Source of the DNA: Emticicia soli
GTDB lineage: Bacteria; Bacteroidota; Bacteroidia; Cytophagales; Spirosomataceae
Reading direction: 5' to 3'
Assembly (NCBI RefSeq): GCF_037860775.1
Contig: NZ_JBBEWC010000010.1
Coordinates: 124,001-188,000 of the forward strand
DNA: 64,000 bases
This document shows, piece after piece, positions 23,798-31,210 of this stretch (within the stretch, counting starts at the first letter, position 1; every line of letters starts with the position of its first letter). The notes below the pieces were generated by a model that was not told the origin of the DNA, did not search any database, and was given only the letters and a program-made list of their open reading frames with translations. Position numbers and translations under genes: made by a program.

Positions 23798-24964
23798 ATG
23801 CAAAAAAACACCTACAAAGGAGCTATTACAGGGGCAGCCTTTCTGATGGCTACCTCAGCAATAGGGCCGGGCTTCCTTACTCAAACAACCGTTTTTACAG
23901 GGCAACTGTTTGCGAGTTTTGGCTTTGTTATTTTGTTATCAATTCTGCTGGATATTGCCGCACAGCTTAATATCTGGCGAGTGTTAGCCGTAAGTAATAA
24001 AAGAGCGCAGGATTTAGCTAACGACTTACTGCCCGGCCTAGGCTATCTGCTGGCTTTTTTGATTGTAATAGGAGGCTTGGCTTTTAATATTGGCAATGTA
24101 GCAGGTGCAGGTTTAGGTCTTGAGGTACTTTTCGGAGTAGATGTAAAAATAGGGGCTATCATAAGTGCTGTAATAGCCATTGGTATTTTCGTTTCGAAAG
24201 AAGCAGGAAAGGTGATGGATAACTTTGCCAAGATTTTAGGCTTTGTAATGATTATCCTGATTTTATATGTGGTATTTGTTGCAAAACCTCCTGTTTTTGA
24301 TGCTATACATCACACATTTATACCACAAAAATTTGATGCCTTAGCTACTATTACACTTGTTGGGGGTACGGTAGGGGGGTATATCACGTTTGCAGGGGTG
24401 CATCGGTTGATAGATGCCGGTGTGGGCGGGCAGGAGAATCTGCCACAAATAAATAAGAGTGCTACCAGAGGTATTCTGGTAACTGCCATTGTGCGTTATC
24501 TGCTGTTTCTGGCCTCTTTAGGTGTAGTTGCAACCGGTTTTAGCTTGAACCAAAACAATCCTGCGGGGTCAGTGTTTCAGAGTGCAGCAGGAAATATAGG
24601 ATACAAAATTTTTGGAATTGTTATCTGGTGTGCGGCTATTACTTCGGTTGTAGGGGCTGCCTATACATCAGTTTCATTTTTGCGCACTTTTCACCCGGTC
24701 TTCGAAAAATTTCATCGCTCAATTATTATCGGCTTCATTGTTTTTTCAAGTATTGTTTTTGTACTGATTGGCAAACCTGTAAAAACACTGGTGTGGGTTG
24801 GTACGCTCAATGGTTTTATTTTACCTATTGGTTTGGCTATCATTCTATTAGCGAGCAGAAACGCAAGATTAATGGGCACATATAAGCACGCTGTTTTTCT
24901 GCAAATAATAGGCTGGCTGGTTGTATTTGCTATGTTTGCGATGGCAATTAAAGCGTTTTTATAA
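23798..24964 (+). CDS. NRAMP-family divalent metal transporter-like protein
   Basis: A 388-residue integral membrane protein with about eleven hydrophobic segments and the NRAMP (Slc11) fold. The first membrane segment carries AIGPGFLTQTTVFTG (from residue 21), which aligns with the GPxFxxxxxxxDPGN region of MntH, but the metal-binding DPGN is replaced. The sixth segment reads LVGGTVGGYITFAGVHRL where MntH has MPH. Manganese and iron transporters bind the ion with these Asp, Asn, Met and His residues, so the substrate here must differ; magnesium-type NRAMP relatives (NRMT) also lack them, and that comparison is inference. The gene starts right after a nested inverted repeat and runs alone on the plus strand. 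Confidence 0.85.
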   Translation: MQKNTYKGAITGAAFLMATSAIGPGFLTQTTVFTGQLFASFGFVILLSILLDIAAQLNIWRVLAVSNKRAQDLANDLLPGLGYLLAFLIVIGGLAFNIGNVAGAGLGLEVLFGVDVKIGAIISAVIAIGIFVSKEAGKVMDNFAKILGFVMIILILYVVFVAKPPVFDAIHHTFIPQKFDALATITLVGGTVGGYITFAGVHRLIDAGVGGQENLPQINKSATRGILVTAIVRYLLFLASLGVVATGFSLNQNNPAGSVFQSAAGNIGYKIFGIVIWCAAITSVVGAAYTSVSFLRTFHPVFEKFHRSIIIGFIVFSSIVFVLIGKPVKTLVWVGTLNGFILPIGLAIILLASRNARLMGTYKHAVFLQIIGWLVVFAMFAMAIKAFL

Positions 24965-25050
24965 AAACAAATAAGGGCTGTTTATGAGAAGAGTAATTTA
25001 ATTTTTTGGTTTTTTTACGGCCATTATCTCCTGCGTATAGGTTTTTGTTG

Positions 25051-25058
25051 TATTTTTG
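25051..25058 (+). promoter_or_regulatory. -7 box for the small membrane protein gene
   Basis: TATTTTTG matches TAnnTTTG 30 bp upstream of the ATG at 25088. A good -33 box is not visible at the usual spacing. Confidence 0.4.
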
Positions 25059-25087
25059 TGAGGTCGAAACTTAAAACTCAAACGATT

Positions 25088-25198
25088 ATGTTCGGTTATC
25101 AATATCCAACTTGGCTTGCTCTAGTATTTTTTGTTGTTCTGTTAGTTTTTTCTTACGGTGTTGGCAAATGGTTGAATAAAAAAGAAAGAGACTATTAA
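25088..25198 (+). CDS. Small single-pass membrane protein (36 aa)
   Basis: An unreported-size open frame of 36 residues beginning MFGYQYPTWLALVFF and ending VGKWLNKKERDY. It has one clean transmembrane helix of about 20 residues, a short N-terminal segment and a positively charged C-terminal tail, the layout of a small accessory subunit of a membrane complex. It has its own -7 promoter box upstream and a strong bidirectional terminator 20 bp after the stop, so it looks like a complete one-gene unit. I do not recognise the family, and a translation signal cannot be judged because Bacteroidota use weak Shine-Dalgarno sites. Confidence 0.6.
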   Translation: MFGYQYPTWLALVFFVVLLVFSYGVGKWLNKKERDY

Positions 25199-25217
25199 TA
25201 GTTTTAAGCCTATAAAT

Positions 25218-25257
25218 AAAAATCAATAAACAGTTTCTGAATTGTTTATTGATTTTT
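25218..25257. terminator. Bidirectional terminator
   Basis: A perfect 15-bp stem (25218-25232 with 25243-25257), A-rich on one side and T-rich on the other, lies between the convergent small membrane gene and the rhodanese gene and serves both. Confidence 0.8.
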
Positions 25258-25258
25258 A

Positions 25259-25543
25259 TCAGAAAATTCCTTCTTCAAGGTGTAAAATATCTTTGGCTGG
25301 TAGTTTCTTTGTAAGCAACCTGGCTACGATACTACTCCGTGTTCCATTTGAACAAGCAACCACAATTGTATCATAATTACTTAACTCTTCCAGTCGTTCA
25401 GTGATTTCGTGTGGCGGAATATTAATGCCCCCTATATTAAAATCAGCGAATTCCCACACCTCCCGTACATCTAACAATAGCGTTTTTGGTTTGGTTAGAA
25501 TATCTTTAAGGTCTTGCTGTGATATTTCAGTGAAATCGGCCAA
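25259..25543 (-). CDS. Rhodanese-like domain protein
   Basis: A 94-residue single-domain rhodanese. The fold is shown by LLLDVREVWEFADFNIGGIN and the active-site loop VVACSNGTRSS, with the catalytic cysteine at C64 and the supporting arginine at R69. Such small proteins carry sulfur as a persulfide from a donor to an acceptor in the cytoplasm. No signal peptide is present. It is the last gene of a minus-strand series ABC-F, Rpn-type nuclease, rhodanese; only 7 bp separate it from the nuclease gene, so they are likely co-transcribed, although no functional link is obvious. The physiological acceptor is unknown. Confidence 0.9.
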   Translation of the reverse strand: MADFTEISQQDLKDILTKPKTLLLDVREVWEFADFNIGGINIPPHEITERLEELSNYDTIVVACSNGTRSSIVARLLTKKLPAKDILHLEEGIF

Positions 25544-25550
25544 TGTTAAT

Positions 25551-26483
25551 CTATTTTGTTTCTGATTCTTTCTTTACTTTTTCAACAAACGCCAAAGACA
25601 CGCCTGCCAGTTGAGCAATTTTTTCTGAATTGAACTCAGTTTCTTTTAAAAGGGCAATTACAAAAGACTCTTTTTGCAATTCTATACCTTCTTCGAGACC
25701 TATTTTCTTACCCTCCTCAGTTGCTCTATTTATTAAAAATTCTTCAATTCCCATAGTCTTAGATTTACCTGTGAGTAATTCAATTTCTTTATCAAATCTA
25801 ATAATAGTTTCTTCGTTATCAAAACGAATATGATATTTCAGAAAGTTCATTAAAGCCCTTATCTTTTCTTTTGAAAATTGTTTTTGTAAAAGAGTTTTTG
25901 CTAAATCAACCTTTAATTGAAATACTTCGAGCTCGTTTATTCTTTTACTTTTAAGAGCAGCTTTAACTGCGAGAATAACAATGGCAAAAGGATTATTGCT
26001 AGTCACTAACTCTTGTTCGCTTTGCTCAGCTATTGTATAAGTGTTATACTTATAACTTATACTTGTGCCTAAAAAAGATTTTTCAAATTTATTGGGATAG
26101 TGTTTCAGATTATCATCTGTGAAGATAGCAAATGCTGTGATTGGCTTGTTGTATTTATCAAAAATACGATAGTAGTAAGTGAACATTCGTTCAGCGAAGA
26201 GCTTATCTTTATATCCTTGTACTTCTATATGTACCAGAATCCACTCTTCTCGGCCATCTTTCATAAATACCTTTACTAGCTTGTCAACATATTTGGGTGC
26301 AAAACTGTCGTTTTGCGGAGGGAAAAGTTGTTCGAGTTCCTTGTCCAGAAACTCGAACCCTTTTTCCATTGCAAAAAGCTCATCAGCCTGATGAAAAAAG
26401 AATCTTAGAAAATCATCAAAGACGTCTTCTATGATTGCTTTCCATAGAGAATCATCTGGCTTAAACCATCTCTGCTTAGGCAT
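25551..26483 (-). CDS. Rpn-type PD-(D/E)XK nuclease (putative transposase family)
   Basis: A 310-residue protein of the Rpn family (recombination-promoting nuclease, PD-(D/E)XK fold, formerly annotated as transposase). The nuclease core shows YVDKLVKVF (D67) and LVHIEVQGYKDKLFAERMF (E87, Q89), followed by YYYRIFDKYNKPITAFAIF. The C terminus ends with an LAGVSLAFVEKVKKE helix typical of this family. Known members cut DNA and promote RecA-independent recombination, and some act as phage-defence-like systems. There are no terminal inverted repeats or flanking duplications to suggest a current mobile element. The start codon overlaps the end of the ABC-F gene by 8 bp, so it is translationally coupled to it. 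Confidence 0.85.
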   Translation of the reverse strand: MPKQRWFKPDDSLWKAIIEDVFDDFLRFFFHQADELFAMEKGFEFLDKELEQLFPPQNDSFAPKYVDKLVKVFMKDGREEWILVHIEVQGYKDKLFAERMFTYYYRIFDKYNKPITAFAIFTDDNLKHYPNKFEKSFLGTSISYKYNTYTIAEQSEQELVTSNNPFAIVILAVKAALKSKRINELEVFQLKVDLAKTLLQKQFSKEKIRALMNFLKYHIRFDNEETIIRFDKEIELLTGKSKTMGIEEFLINRATEEGKKIGLEEGIELQKESFVIALLKETEFNSEKIAQLAGVSLAFVEKVKKESETK

Positions 26484-28095
26484 ATAATGCGTCTCTTTGA
26501 GATTTTACTTTTTCGTTGGTCAGATAATCATCAAAATCCATTAGTTTATCTAAGCAGCCATTAGGCGTCAATTCTATTACACGTGTAGCTACTGTTTGAG
26601 TTAACTGGTGGTCATGACAAGTGAAGAGAATATTGCTCGGGAAATCTTCCATACCTTTGTTAAGTGCCTGAATCGATTCCAAATCTAAGTGGTTGGTTGG
26701 TTCGTCAAAAAGCAATACGTTAGCTCCTGAAAGCATCATTCTTGAGAACATACAACGTTGTTTTTCTCCTCCTGATAGTACCGTACATTTTTTCAAAGCC
26801 TCTTCGCCGGAGAATAACATTCTACCCAAGAAACCTCTGATAAACGTCTCGTCTTTTTCGGTAGAATACTGGCGTAACCAATCAACAAGGTCAAGGCTGC
26901 CATCAGAGAAATATTTAGCGTTGTCGTTAGGCAAATAGCTGTTTGTGATAGTAACACCCCATTTGAACGTACCGCTTGACGCCTGTCTTTCTCCCATCAG
27001 TATATCAAATAGTGCTGTTACTGCCAAACCATCTTTGCTTAAGAACGCAACTTTTTCATTGCGACCTACCTGAAAGCTTAGATTTTTGAATAGATAAGTA
27101 CCATCTTCTAGTTTATAGCTCAGGTTTTCTACCAATAAAATCTGGTCGCCTACTTCACGCTCAGGTTTAAAACCAATATATGGGTACTTACGAGACGATG
27201 GCTGGATTTGCTCAATGTTCAGTTTCTCAATCATTTTCTGACGAGCAGTCGCTTGTTTCGACTTAGCTACGTTAGCAGAGAAACGACGAATAAATTCTTC
27301 CAACTCTTTCTTTTTCTCCTCAGCTTTTTTGTTCTGGTCAGCTTTTTGGCGGGCAGCTAACTGGCTAGATTCATACCAGAAAGAGTAGTTACCACCATAA
27401 AGTGTGATTTTCTTGAAGTCAAGGTCGGCAATGTAGGTACAAACGTTATCTAAGAAGTGACGGTCGTGAGAAACTACAATAACTGTATTTTTGAAGTTCA
27501 TCAGGAAGTTCTCCAACCACAAAATAGACTCAATATCTAAGTTGTTGGTAGGCTCATCTAATAACAAAATATCAGGATTACCAAATAAGGCCTGCGCCAA
27601 TAACACCTTCACTTTGTCGGAAGGGTTCATATCGGCCATTATGGTATAATGTAAGTCTTCTTTAATACCTAAACCAGATAATAACGAAGCTGCATCCGAT
27701 TCTGCCTCCCAACCATTCATTTCAGCAAACTCAGACTCTAGTTCTGCCGCACGATTTCCGTCTTCTTCCGAAAAATCAGGTTTTTCATAGATAGCATCTT
27801 TTTCCTGAATGATTTCGTAAAGGCGTTCGTTGCCTCTGATAACTGTGTTCAATACGCTTTCGTTGTCAAAAGCATTCTGGTTTTGTTTTAAAACCGACAT
27901 CCTTTCGCCCGGATCCATACTTACGTTACCTGAAGTAGGCTCCAGGTCACCTGCAAGTATTTTTACAAAAGTCGATTTTCCTGCTCCGTTAGCGCCAATA
28001 AGGCCATAAACGTTGCCAGGAGTGAATTTTAAATTAACTTCTTCGAAAAGCGTACGTTTACCAAAACGAAGCGAAATGTTTGAAACTGTTAGCAT
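26476..28095 (-). CDS. ABC-F family ATPase (YbiT-like) with one degenerate ATP site
   Basis: A 539-residue soluble protein with two ATP-binding domains and no membrane segments, characteristic of ABC-F translation factors of the YbiT/EttA type. Domain 1 has an intact Walker A GANGAGKST (G34-T42), a degenerate signature (MNPSDKVK) and Walker B ILLLDEPTNNLD. A linker of charged helices follows (KKAEEKKKELEEFIRRFS). Domain 2 has an altered Walker A (AFLSKDGLAVTALF, lacking the Lys), an intact signature LSGGEKQR and Walker B VLLFDEPTNHLD. In the family the proteins act at the ribosomal E site. The pattern leaves one complete and one dead composite site. It is the first of three minus-strand genes, with the Rpn gene overlapping its end. 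Confidence 0.92.
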   Translation of the reverse strand: MLTVSNISLRFGKRTLFEEVNLKFTPGNVYGLIGANGAGKSTFVKILAGDLEPTSGNVSMDPGERMSVLKQNQNAFDNESVLNTVIRGNERLYEIIQEKDAIYEKPDFSEEDGNRAAELESEFAEMNGWEAESDAASLLSGLGIKEDLHYTIMADMNPSDKVKVLLAQALFGNPDILLLDEPTNNLDIESILWLENFLMNFKNTVIVVSHDRHFLDNVCTYIADLDFKKITLYGGNYSFWYESSQLAARQKADQNKKAEEKKKELEEFIRRFSANVAKSKQATARQKMIEKLNIEQIQPSSRKYPYIGFKPEREVGDQILLVENLSYKLEDGTYLFKNLSFQVGRNEKVAFLSKDGLAVTALFDILMGERQASSGTFKWGVTITNSYLPNDNAKYFSDGSLDLVDWLRQYSTEKDETFIRGFLGRMLFSGEEALKKCTVLSGGEKQRCMFSRMMLSGANVLLFDEPTNHLDLESIQALNKGMEDFPSNILFTCHDHQLTQTVATRVIELTPNGCLDKLMDFDDYLTNEKVKSQRDALYA

Positions 28096-28173
28096 TTATA
28101 TCAAAAGAATTTATAATGTCGAATATAATTAGATATGTACTTTATAAAGAACAACAAATTGAAAGATAAAATT

Positions 28174-28854
28174 CTAGAGGATTCCCTGGTCAGCAAAACT
28201 GTAATAGCCATTATCGCCGAAAATCAAATGGTCGAGTATCGGAATATCCAACAAGCGCCCGGCTTCTTTTACCTTTTTTGTAAGGTCTTTATCAGCTTGG
28301 CTAGGTGTCAGGTTTCCAGACGGATGATTATGCACTAAAATAATGGCAGAAGCTAAGTATTCAATGGCACTCTTGAAAATTATCTTAGGGTCGGCAACGG
28401 TACCAGCTACGCCTCCGATACTTACCTGAAACGGCCTGATTACCTCATTGGCCCGATTAAGCAATAAAATCCAGAATTGCTCATGCGATAAGTCCATCAA
28501 GTAGGGTCTTATGGCATGATAAGCATCTGACGATGAAGTTACCTTGGCTTTTTTCAGCACATCGCTTTCTTTTCGTCTGCGGCCTAGTTCAAGTGCTGCG
28601 GCTATCGAAATGGCTTTTGCGTCGCCAACGCCTTTAAACTTCATCAGGTCGTTGATACTGAGTTTTGCCAGTTCGTTCAGGTTATTGCCAACGCTCTGTA
28701 GTATCAGCTTTGATAAATCAACGGCTGATAGCTCTCGGGTACCCGAGCCAATCAGTATTGCAATTAATTCGGCGTCAGAGAGTGCTGCTCTTCCTTTGAG
28801 CATTAGTTTTTCTCTCGGACGGTCTTCTTCAGCCCAGGAAAGAATCTTGTTCAT
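28174..28854 (-). CDS. radC: RadC/JAMM-family DNA repair-like protein
   Basis: A 226-residue RadC protein. The N-terminal helix-hairpin-helix region has ALSDAELIAILIGSG and KFKGVGDAKAISIAAALELG, and the C-terminal MPN/JAMM domain has the zinc motif HNHPSGNLTPSQAD (H175, H177, D188). The name reflects an old repair assignment; the biochemical role of RadC is not firmly settled. I chose the ATG at 28852-28854 (MNKILSWAEEDRPREKL): the longer frame to 28911 would need a TTG start lying inside the terminator of rpsT, and family members begin near this point. It follows rpsT on the minus strand. Confidence 0.92.
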   Translation of the reverse strand: MNKILSWAEEDRPREKLMLKGRAALSDAELIAILIGSGTRELSAVDLSKLILQSVGNNLNELAKLSINDLMKFKGVGDAKAISIAAALELGRRRKESDVLKKAKVTSSSDAYHAIRPYLMDLSHEQFWILLLNRANEVIRPFQVSIGGVAGTVADPKIIFKSAIEYLASAIILVHNHPSGNLTPSQADKDLTKKVKEAGRLLDIPILDHLIFGDNGYYSFADQGIL

Positions 28855-28910
28855 GAATTCTGGTGAGGTTGTAGCTTTGTATCGTTTGAAATTTTTAACA
28901 ATACTAAACA

Positions 28911-28940
28911 AAAAATGCCCACGGAGGCGTTTCCATGAGC
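28911..28940 (-). terminator. Intrinsic terminator after rpsT
   Basis: On the minus strand GCTCATGGA (28932-28940) pairs with TCCGTGGGC (28917-28925) with two G-U pairs, then comes ATTTTTTGTTT. It lies about 20 bp past the rpsT stop, so radC probably has its own promoter or is read through. Confidence 0.75.
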
Positions 28941-28962
28941 AAAATATTGTATCTCACACCGA

Positions 28963-29217
28963 TTATGCTAAAGAGCTGATGTGTTTCGCTAAACCAGATT
29001 TCAAGTTTGCTGCTTTGTTTTTGTGGATAACGTTCTTACGAGCTAATTTATCCAACATAGAAGCGGCTGTTTTAAACAACTCTGTTGCTGCTACTTTATC
29101 TGTAAGAGCACGTAGTTTTCTTACAACTGTACGAGTTGATTTGTGTTGGTAACGATTTCTCAAACGCTTTGTCTCGTTCGCTCTGATACGTTTTAATGCC
29201 GACTTATGATTTGCCAT
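28963..29217 (-). CDS. rpsT: Small subunit ribosomal protein S20
   Basis: An 84-residue, strongly basic protein with the S20 signature: it begins MANHKSALKRIRANETKRLR and ends AANLKSGLAKHISSLA, the usual helical bundle. It binds 16S rRNA in the body of the small ribosomal subunit. Length is normal. It has a clear promoter with both consensus boxes about 50 bp upstream and a strong terminator right after the stop, so it forms its own transcription unit. Confidence 0.97.
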   Translation of the reverse strand: MANHKSALKRIRANETKRLRNRYQHKSTRTVVRKLRALTDKVAATELFKTAASMLDKLARKNVIHKNKAANLKSGLAKHISSLA

Positions 29218-29267
29218 TTTATTTTAATAATTTGTCTGTTCCTGTTATAGAATCTCAATTGAGGGTG

Positions 29268-29298
29268 CAAAAATAGCTATTTTCTTAATAAGTACAAA
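29268..29298 (-). promoter_or_regulatory. Promoter of rpsT
   Basis: On the minus strand TTTG (29295-29298) is followed after exactly 19 bp by TATTTTTG (29268-29275), a full match to the Bacteroidota consensus TTTG/TAnnTTTG. Confidence 0.8.
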
Positions 29299-29360
29299 AC
29301 ACAAGGATAAAAAATATCGTATTGAGTATATGTTTTTGTGCCTTTAATAAGATAGATGAT

Positions 29361-29390
29361 AAAAAAAGCACGCGTTTTTGCGTGCTTTTT
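29361..29390 (-). terminator. Intrinsic terminator after the Dabb protein gene
   Basis: An 11-bp stem (29363-29373 with 29380-29390) with a 6-nt loop is followed on the minus strand by seven T residues. It lies 32 bp past the stop of the gene at 29422-29835. Confidence 0.85.
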
Positions 29391-29421
29391 CCTGATATTT
29401 CTTTGATAACAGAGCTAAAAA

Positions 29422-29835
29422 TTATTTTATCTCTGAGTTAATAACCAAAACTTTTTCCCAATTAGCTTCATTCGATTTCTCGAATGCTTCATATTGAGCA
29501 CTCTTACGGAATTTCTCCATTTCGGCATCAGTTCTGAAAGTAAGATAATGCATTACATCATACTCTGCTTCTGAACCATTTTCTGAAATGGTATTTCCGG
29601 CTGAATAACTAACTATTTCAGGCAGGTCGCGTTTCAAGCCTTGAAACTGCACTAGGTGATTTTTTATTGCCTCTGCTGATGTGCCTTGTTTAAATTTGAA
29701 ACAAACAATGCTTTGTTTCTGGGCTTTAGGTGGCGAGTAGGCCGAACCATAAGCTACCATTAAAAAAGCAAAAACGCCTAAAGCAATTGCTGGCAATAAA
29801 TATCTCAATAACGATTTTTTTTGTGTATGACTCAT
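29422..29835 (-). CDS. Dabb-domain (stress-responsive A/B barrel) protein with membrane anchor
   Basis: A 137-residue protein. The N-terminal 30 residues hold one hydrophobic helix after KKSLLRY, a membrane anchor or uncleaved signal. The rest is a Dabb ferredoxin-like barrel: QSIVCFKFKQGTSAEAIKNH, then a middle helix and the YDVMHYLTFRTDAEMEKFRK segment typical of the family, ending EKSNEANWEKVLVINSE. Dabb proteins form dimeric barrels and are linked to stress or small-molecule binding, but the role is mostly unknown. It is flanked by terminators, so it stands alone. Confidence 0.85.
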   Translation of the reverse strand: MSHTQKKSLLRYLLPAIALGVFAFLMVAYGSAYSPPKAQKQSIVCFKFKQGTSAEAIKNHLVQFQGLKRDLPEIVSYSAGNTISENGSEAEYDVMHYLTFRTDAEMEKFRKSAQYEAFEKSNEANWEKVLVINSEIK

Positions 29836-30184
29836 TATGTTTTTTCCGAATAATATTTTGTATTACACTACAAATATAACGCAAAATATTTTAAATCGTT
29901 GCATTTTTTCAAGAAAAAATTTTATTGATTTTATATTTTTTTAATTATCCAGAATAATATTTTGTTTTTGGTCGGTATTTCAGAATGCGAAAAAAAACAT
30001 ATAAATAAGAAAATATAGATAGTAGGGGCGATTTTAGAATAGTTGGCGTATAAAAAATAAAAAACTCAAAAAAGTACGTTTCAAATTTGAGTTTTTTAAT
30101 AAAAAAAATATGTTTTTATGTTTTTTTAGGTTGAAAATTAAGGTTTTTGAAGAATATTGAAAGTAAAAATAAAATTTTGATACT
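29836..30184. other. AT-rich intergenic region
   Basis: No gene visible. It has a reversed -7-type box CAAATATA (29871-29878, minus strand TATATTTG) upstream of the Dabb gene and a hairpin terminator (30061-30096). Confidence 0.5.
30061..30096. terminator. Terminator after the alpha/beta hydrolase gene
   Basis: AAAACTCAAA (30061-30070) pairs with TTTGAGTTTT (30086-30095), with A/T runs on both sides, so it may work in both directions; the minus-strand hydrolase gene ends about 90 bp away. Confidence 0.6.
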
Positions 30185-31168
30185 TTATAGGAACGCTGAA
30201 ACCGCTTTTTTGACTTTATCGCTCTCGCAACCCGTCGCTAAGTGCCCGCAGTCGCTGGTAAGCTGTACATATTTTGTATTTACTACCTTGGCAAAATCCA
30301 TTGCAGACTGTGGATTCACCATGCCATCTCTTGTTGCTACAATTACCAACATTTTGGCTTTAATGTACTCGGGCATTTCAGCTAGCGATTTCCCTGAGGT
30401 TTTATAAATATCTTGCGAGAGCATAGCTTTTATCTGGCATATCCAGTTTTCGGGGTTATTATTCGTTACATAATCATCGCCCGCCTTTTGTATTTTTGCG
30501 TAAGCATTTTCGGCTTGTTCGGTACGTATGTAAAAATCAGGCGTTGCCAGATTAAGGTTATGTACAGTAGCCACTTGGCGCATGGCGTTTTTTCGGGCTG
30601 CCGGATTTTTCCCTGCTTGCTCAATAATATTCCACTCGGTTTTCCAGAGTAGTATGTCATAATAAGATTGTTTGGGTGTTCCAACAATCGGGATAGCCTT
30701 CTCCATAAAATCAGGATAAGCCACCAGCCATTCAAAAGTTTGCATACCGCCCATCGAAATACCCATTATAGCATATAAGTGATTAATGTGTAATTTTTGA
30801 GTTAACAAGGCATATTCTGAATTTACCATGTCTCGTATTGTAATATCAGGGAACGCAGGCGTATTAGAAGGAGATGAGGATACGCCGTTACCCAAAGCAT
30901 CAACTAAAATCAAGTAAAACTTAGTGGTATCAATCATGGTTCCGGCATTGCTTACCAGATTTTCGCTTTTACCACCAAACCATGTCGGAAACAAAATGGC
31001 ATTGCTTTTTTCGGCATTCAACTCCCCAAAAGTGCGGTAAGCAAGTTTACAGTTCTGGATAGTTTTACCCCCTTGTGTTTTAAACGAACCAATATTAGCA
31101 AACTTGAGGCTATTTTGTGCCATTAATTGGCTTGCACAAAAACAAAAGAGAAACAGAAGTCTTTTCAT
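30185..31168 (-). CDS. Secreted alpha/beta hydrolase, homoserine acetyltransferase-like
   Basis: A 327-residue alpha/beta hydrolase of the MetX-like group. A Sec signal peptide (MKRLLFLFCFCASQLMAQ) is clear, which a true cytoplasmic homoserine O-acetyltransferase would not carry. The nucleophile elbow is GISMGG (S138), the candidate acid lies in ATRDGMVNPQSAMDFA, and the histidine in SDCGHLATGCES. The fold-level signature FPTWFGGKSENLV and VDALGNGVSSSPSN matches the MetX family. Its signal suggests a periplasmic or secreted esterase/acyltransferase of unknown substrate rather than a methionine pathway enzyme. It is transcribed divergently from the phospholipase-like gene at 31211, with only 42 bp between the starts. 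Confidence 0.82.
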   Translation of the reverse strand: MKRLLFLFCFCASQLMAQNSLKFANIGSFKTQGGKTIQNCKLAYRTFGELNAEKSNAILFPTWFGGKSENLVSNAGTMIDTTKFYLILVDALGNGVSSSPSNTPAFPDITIRDMVNSEYALLTQKLHINHLYAIMGISMGGMQTFEWLVAYPDFMEKAIPIVGTPKQSYYDILLWKTEWNIIEQAGKNPAARKNAMRQVATVHNLNLATPDFYIRTEQAENAYAKIQKAGDDYVTNNNPENWICQIKAMLSQDIYKTSGKSLAEMPEYIKAKMLVIVATRDGMVNPQSAMDFAKVVNTKYVQLTSDCGHLATGCESDKVKKAVSAFL

Positions 31169-31210
31169 TTTGATGAAATAGGTATAATATTAGGGGAATA
31201 ATTTAAACTA

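Noticed and set aside
25551..26483. Insertion sequence around the Rpn-type gene
   Set aside because: No terminal inverted repeats or target duplication; the gene is coupled to the ABC-F gene.
30185..31168. Annotation as homoserine O-acetyltransferase metX
   Set aside because: A clear export signal and no methionine genes nearby; only the fold is shared.
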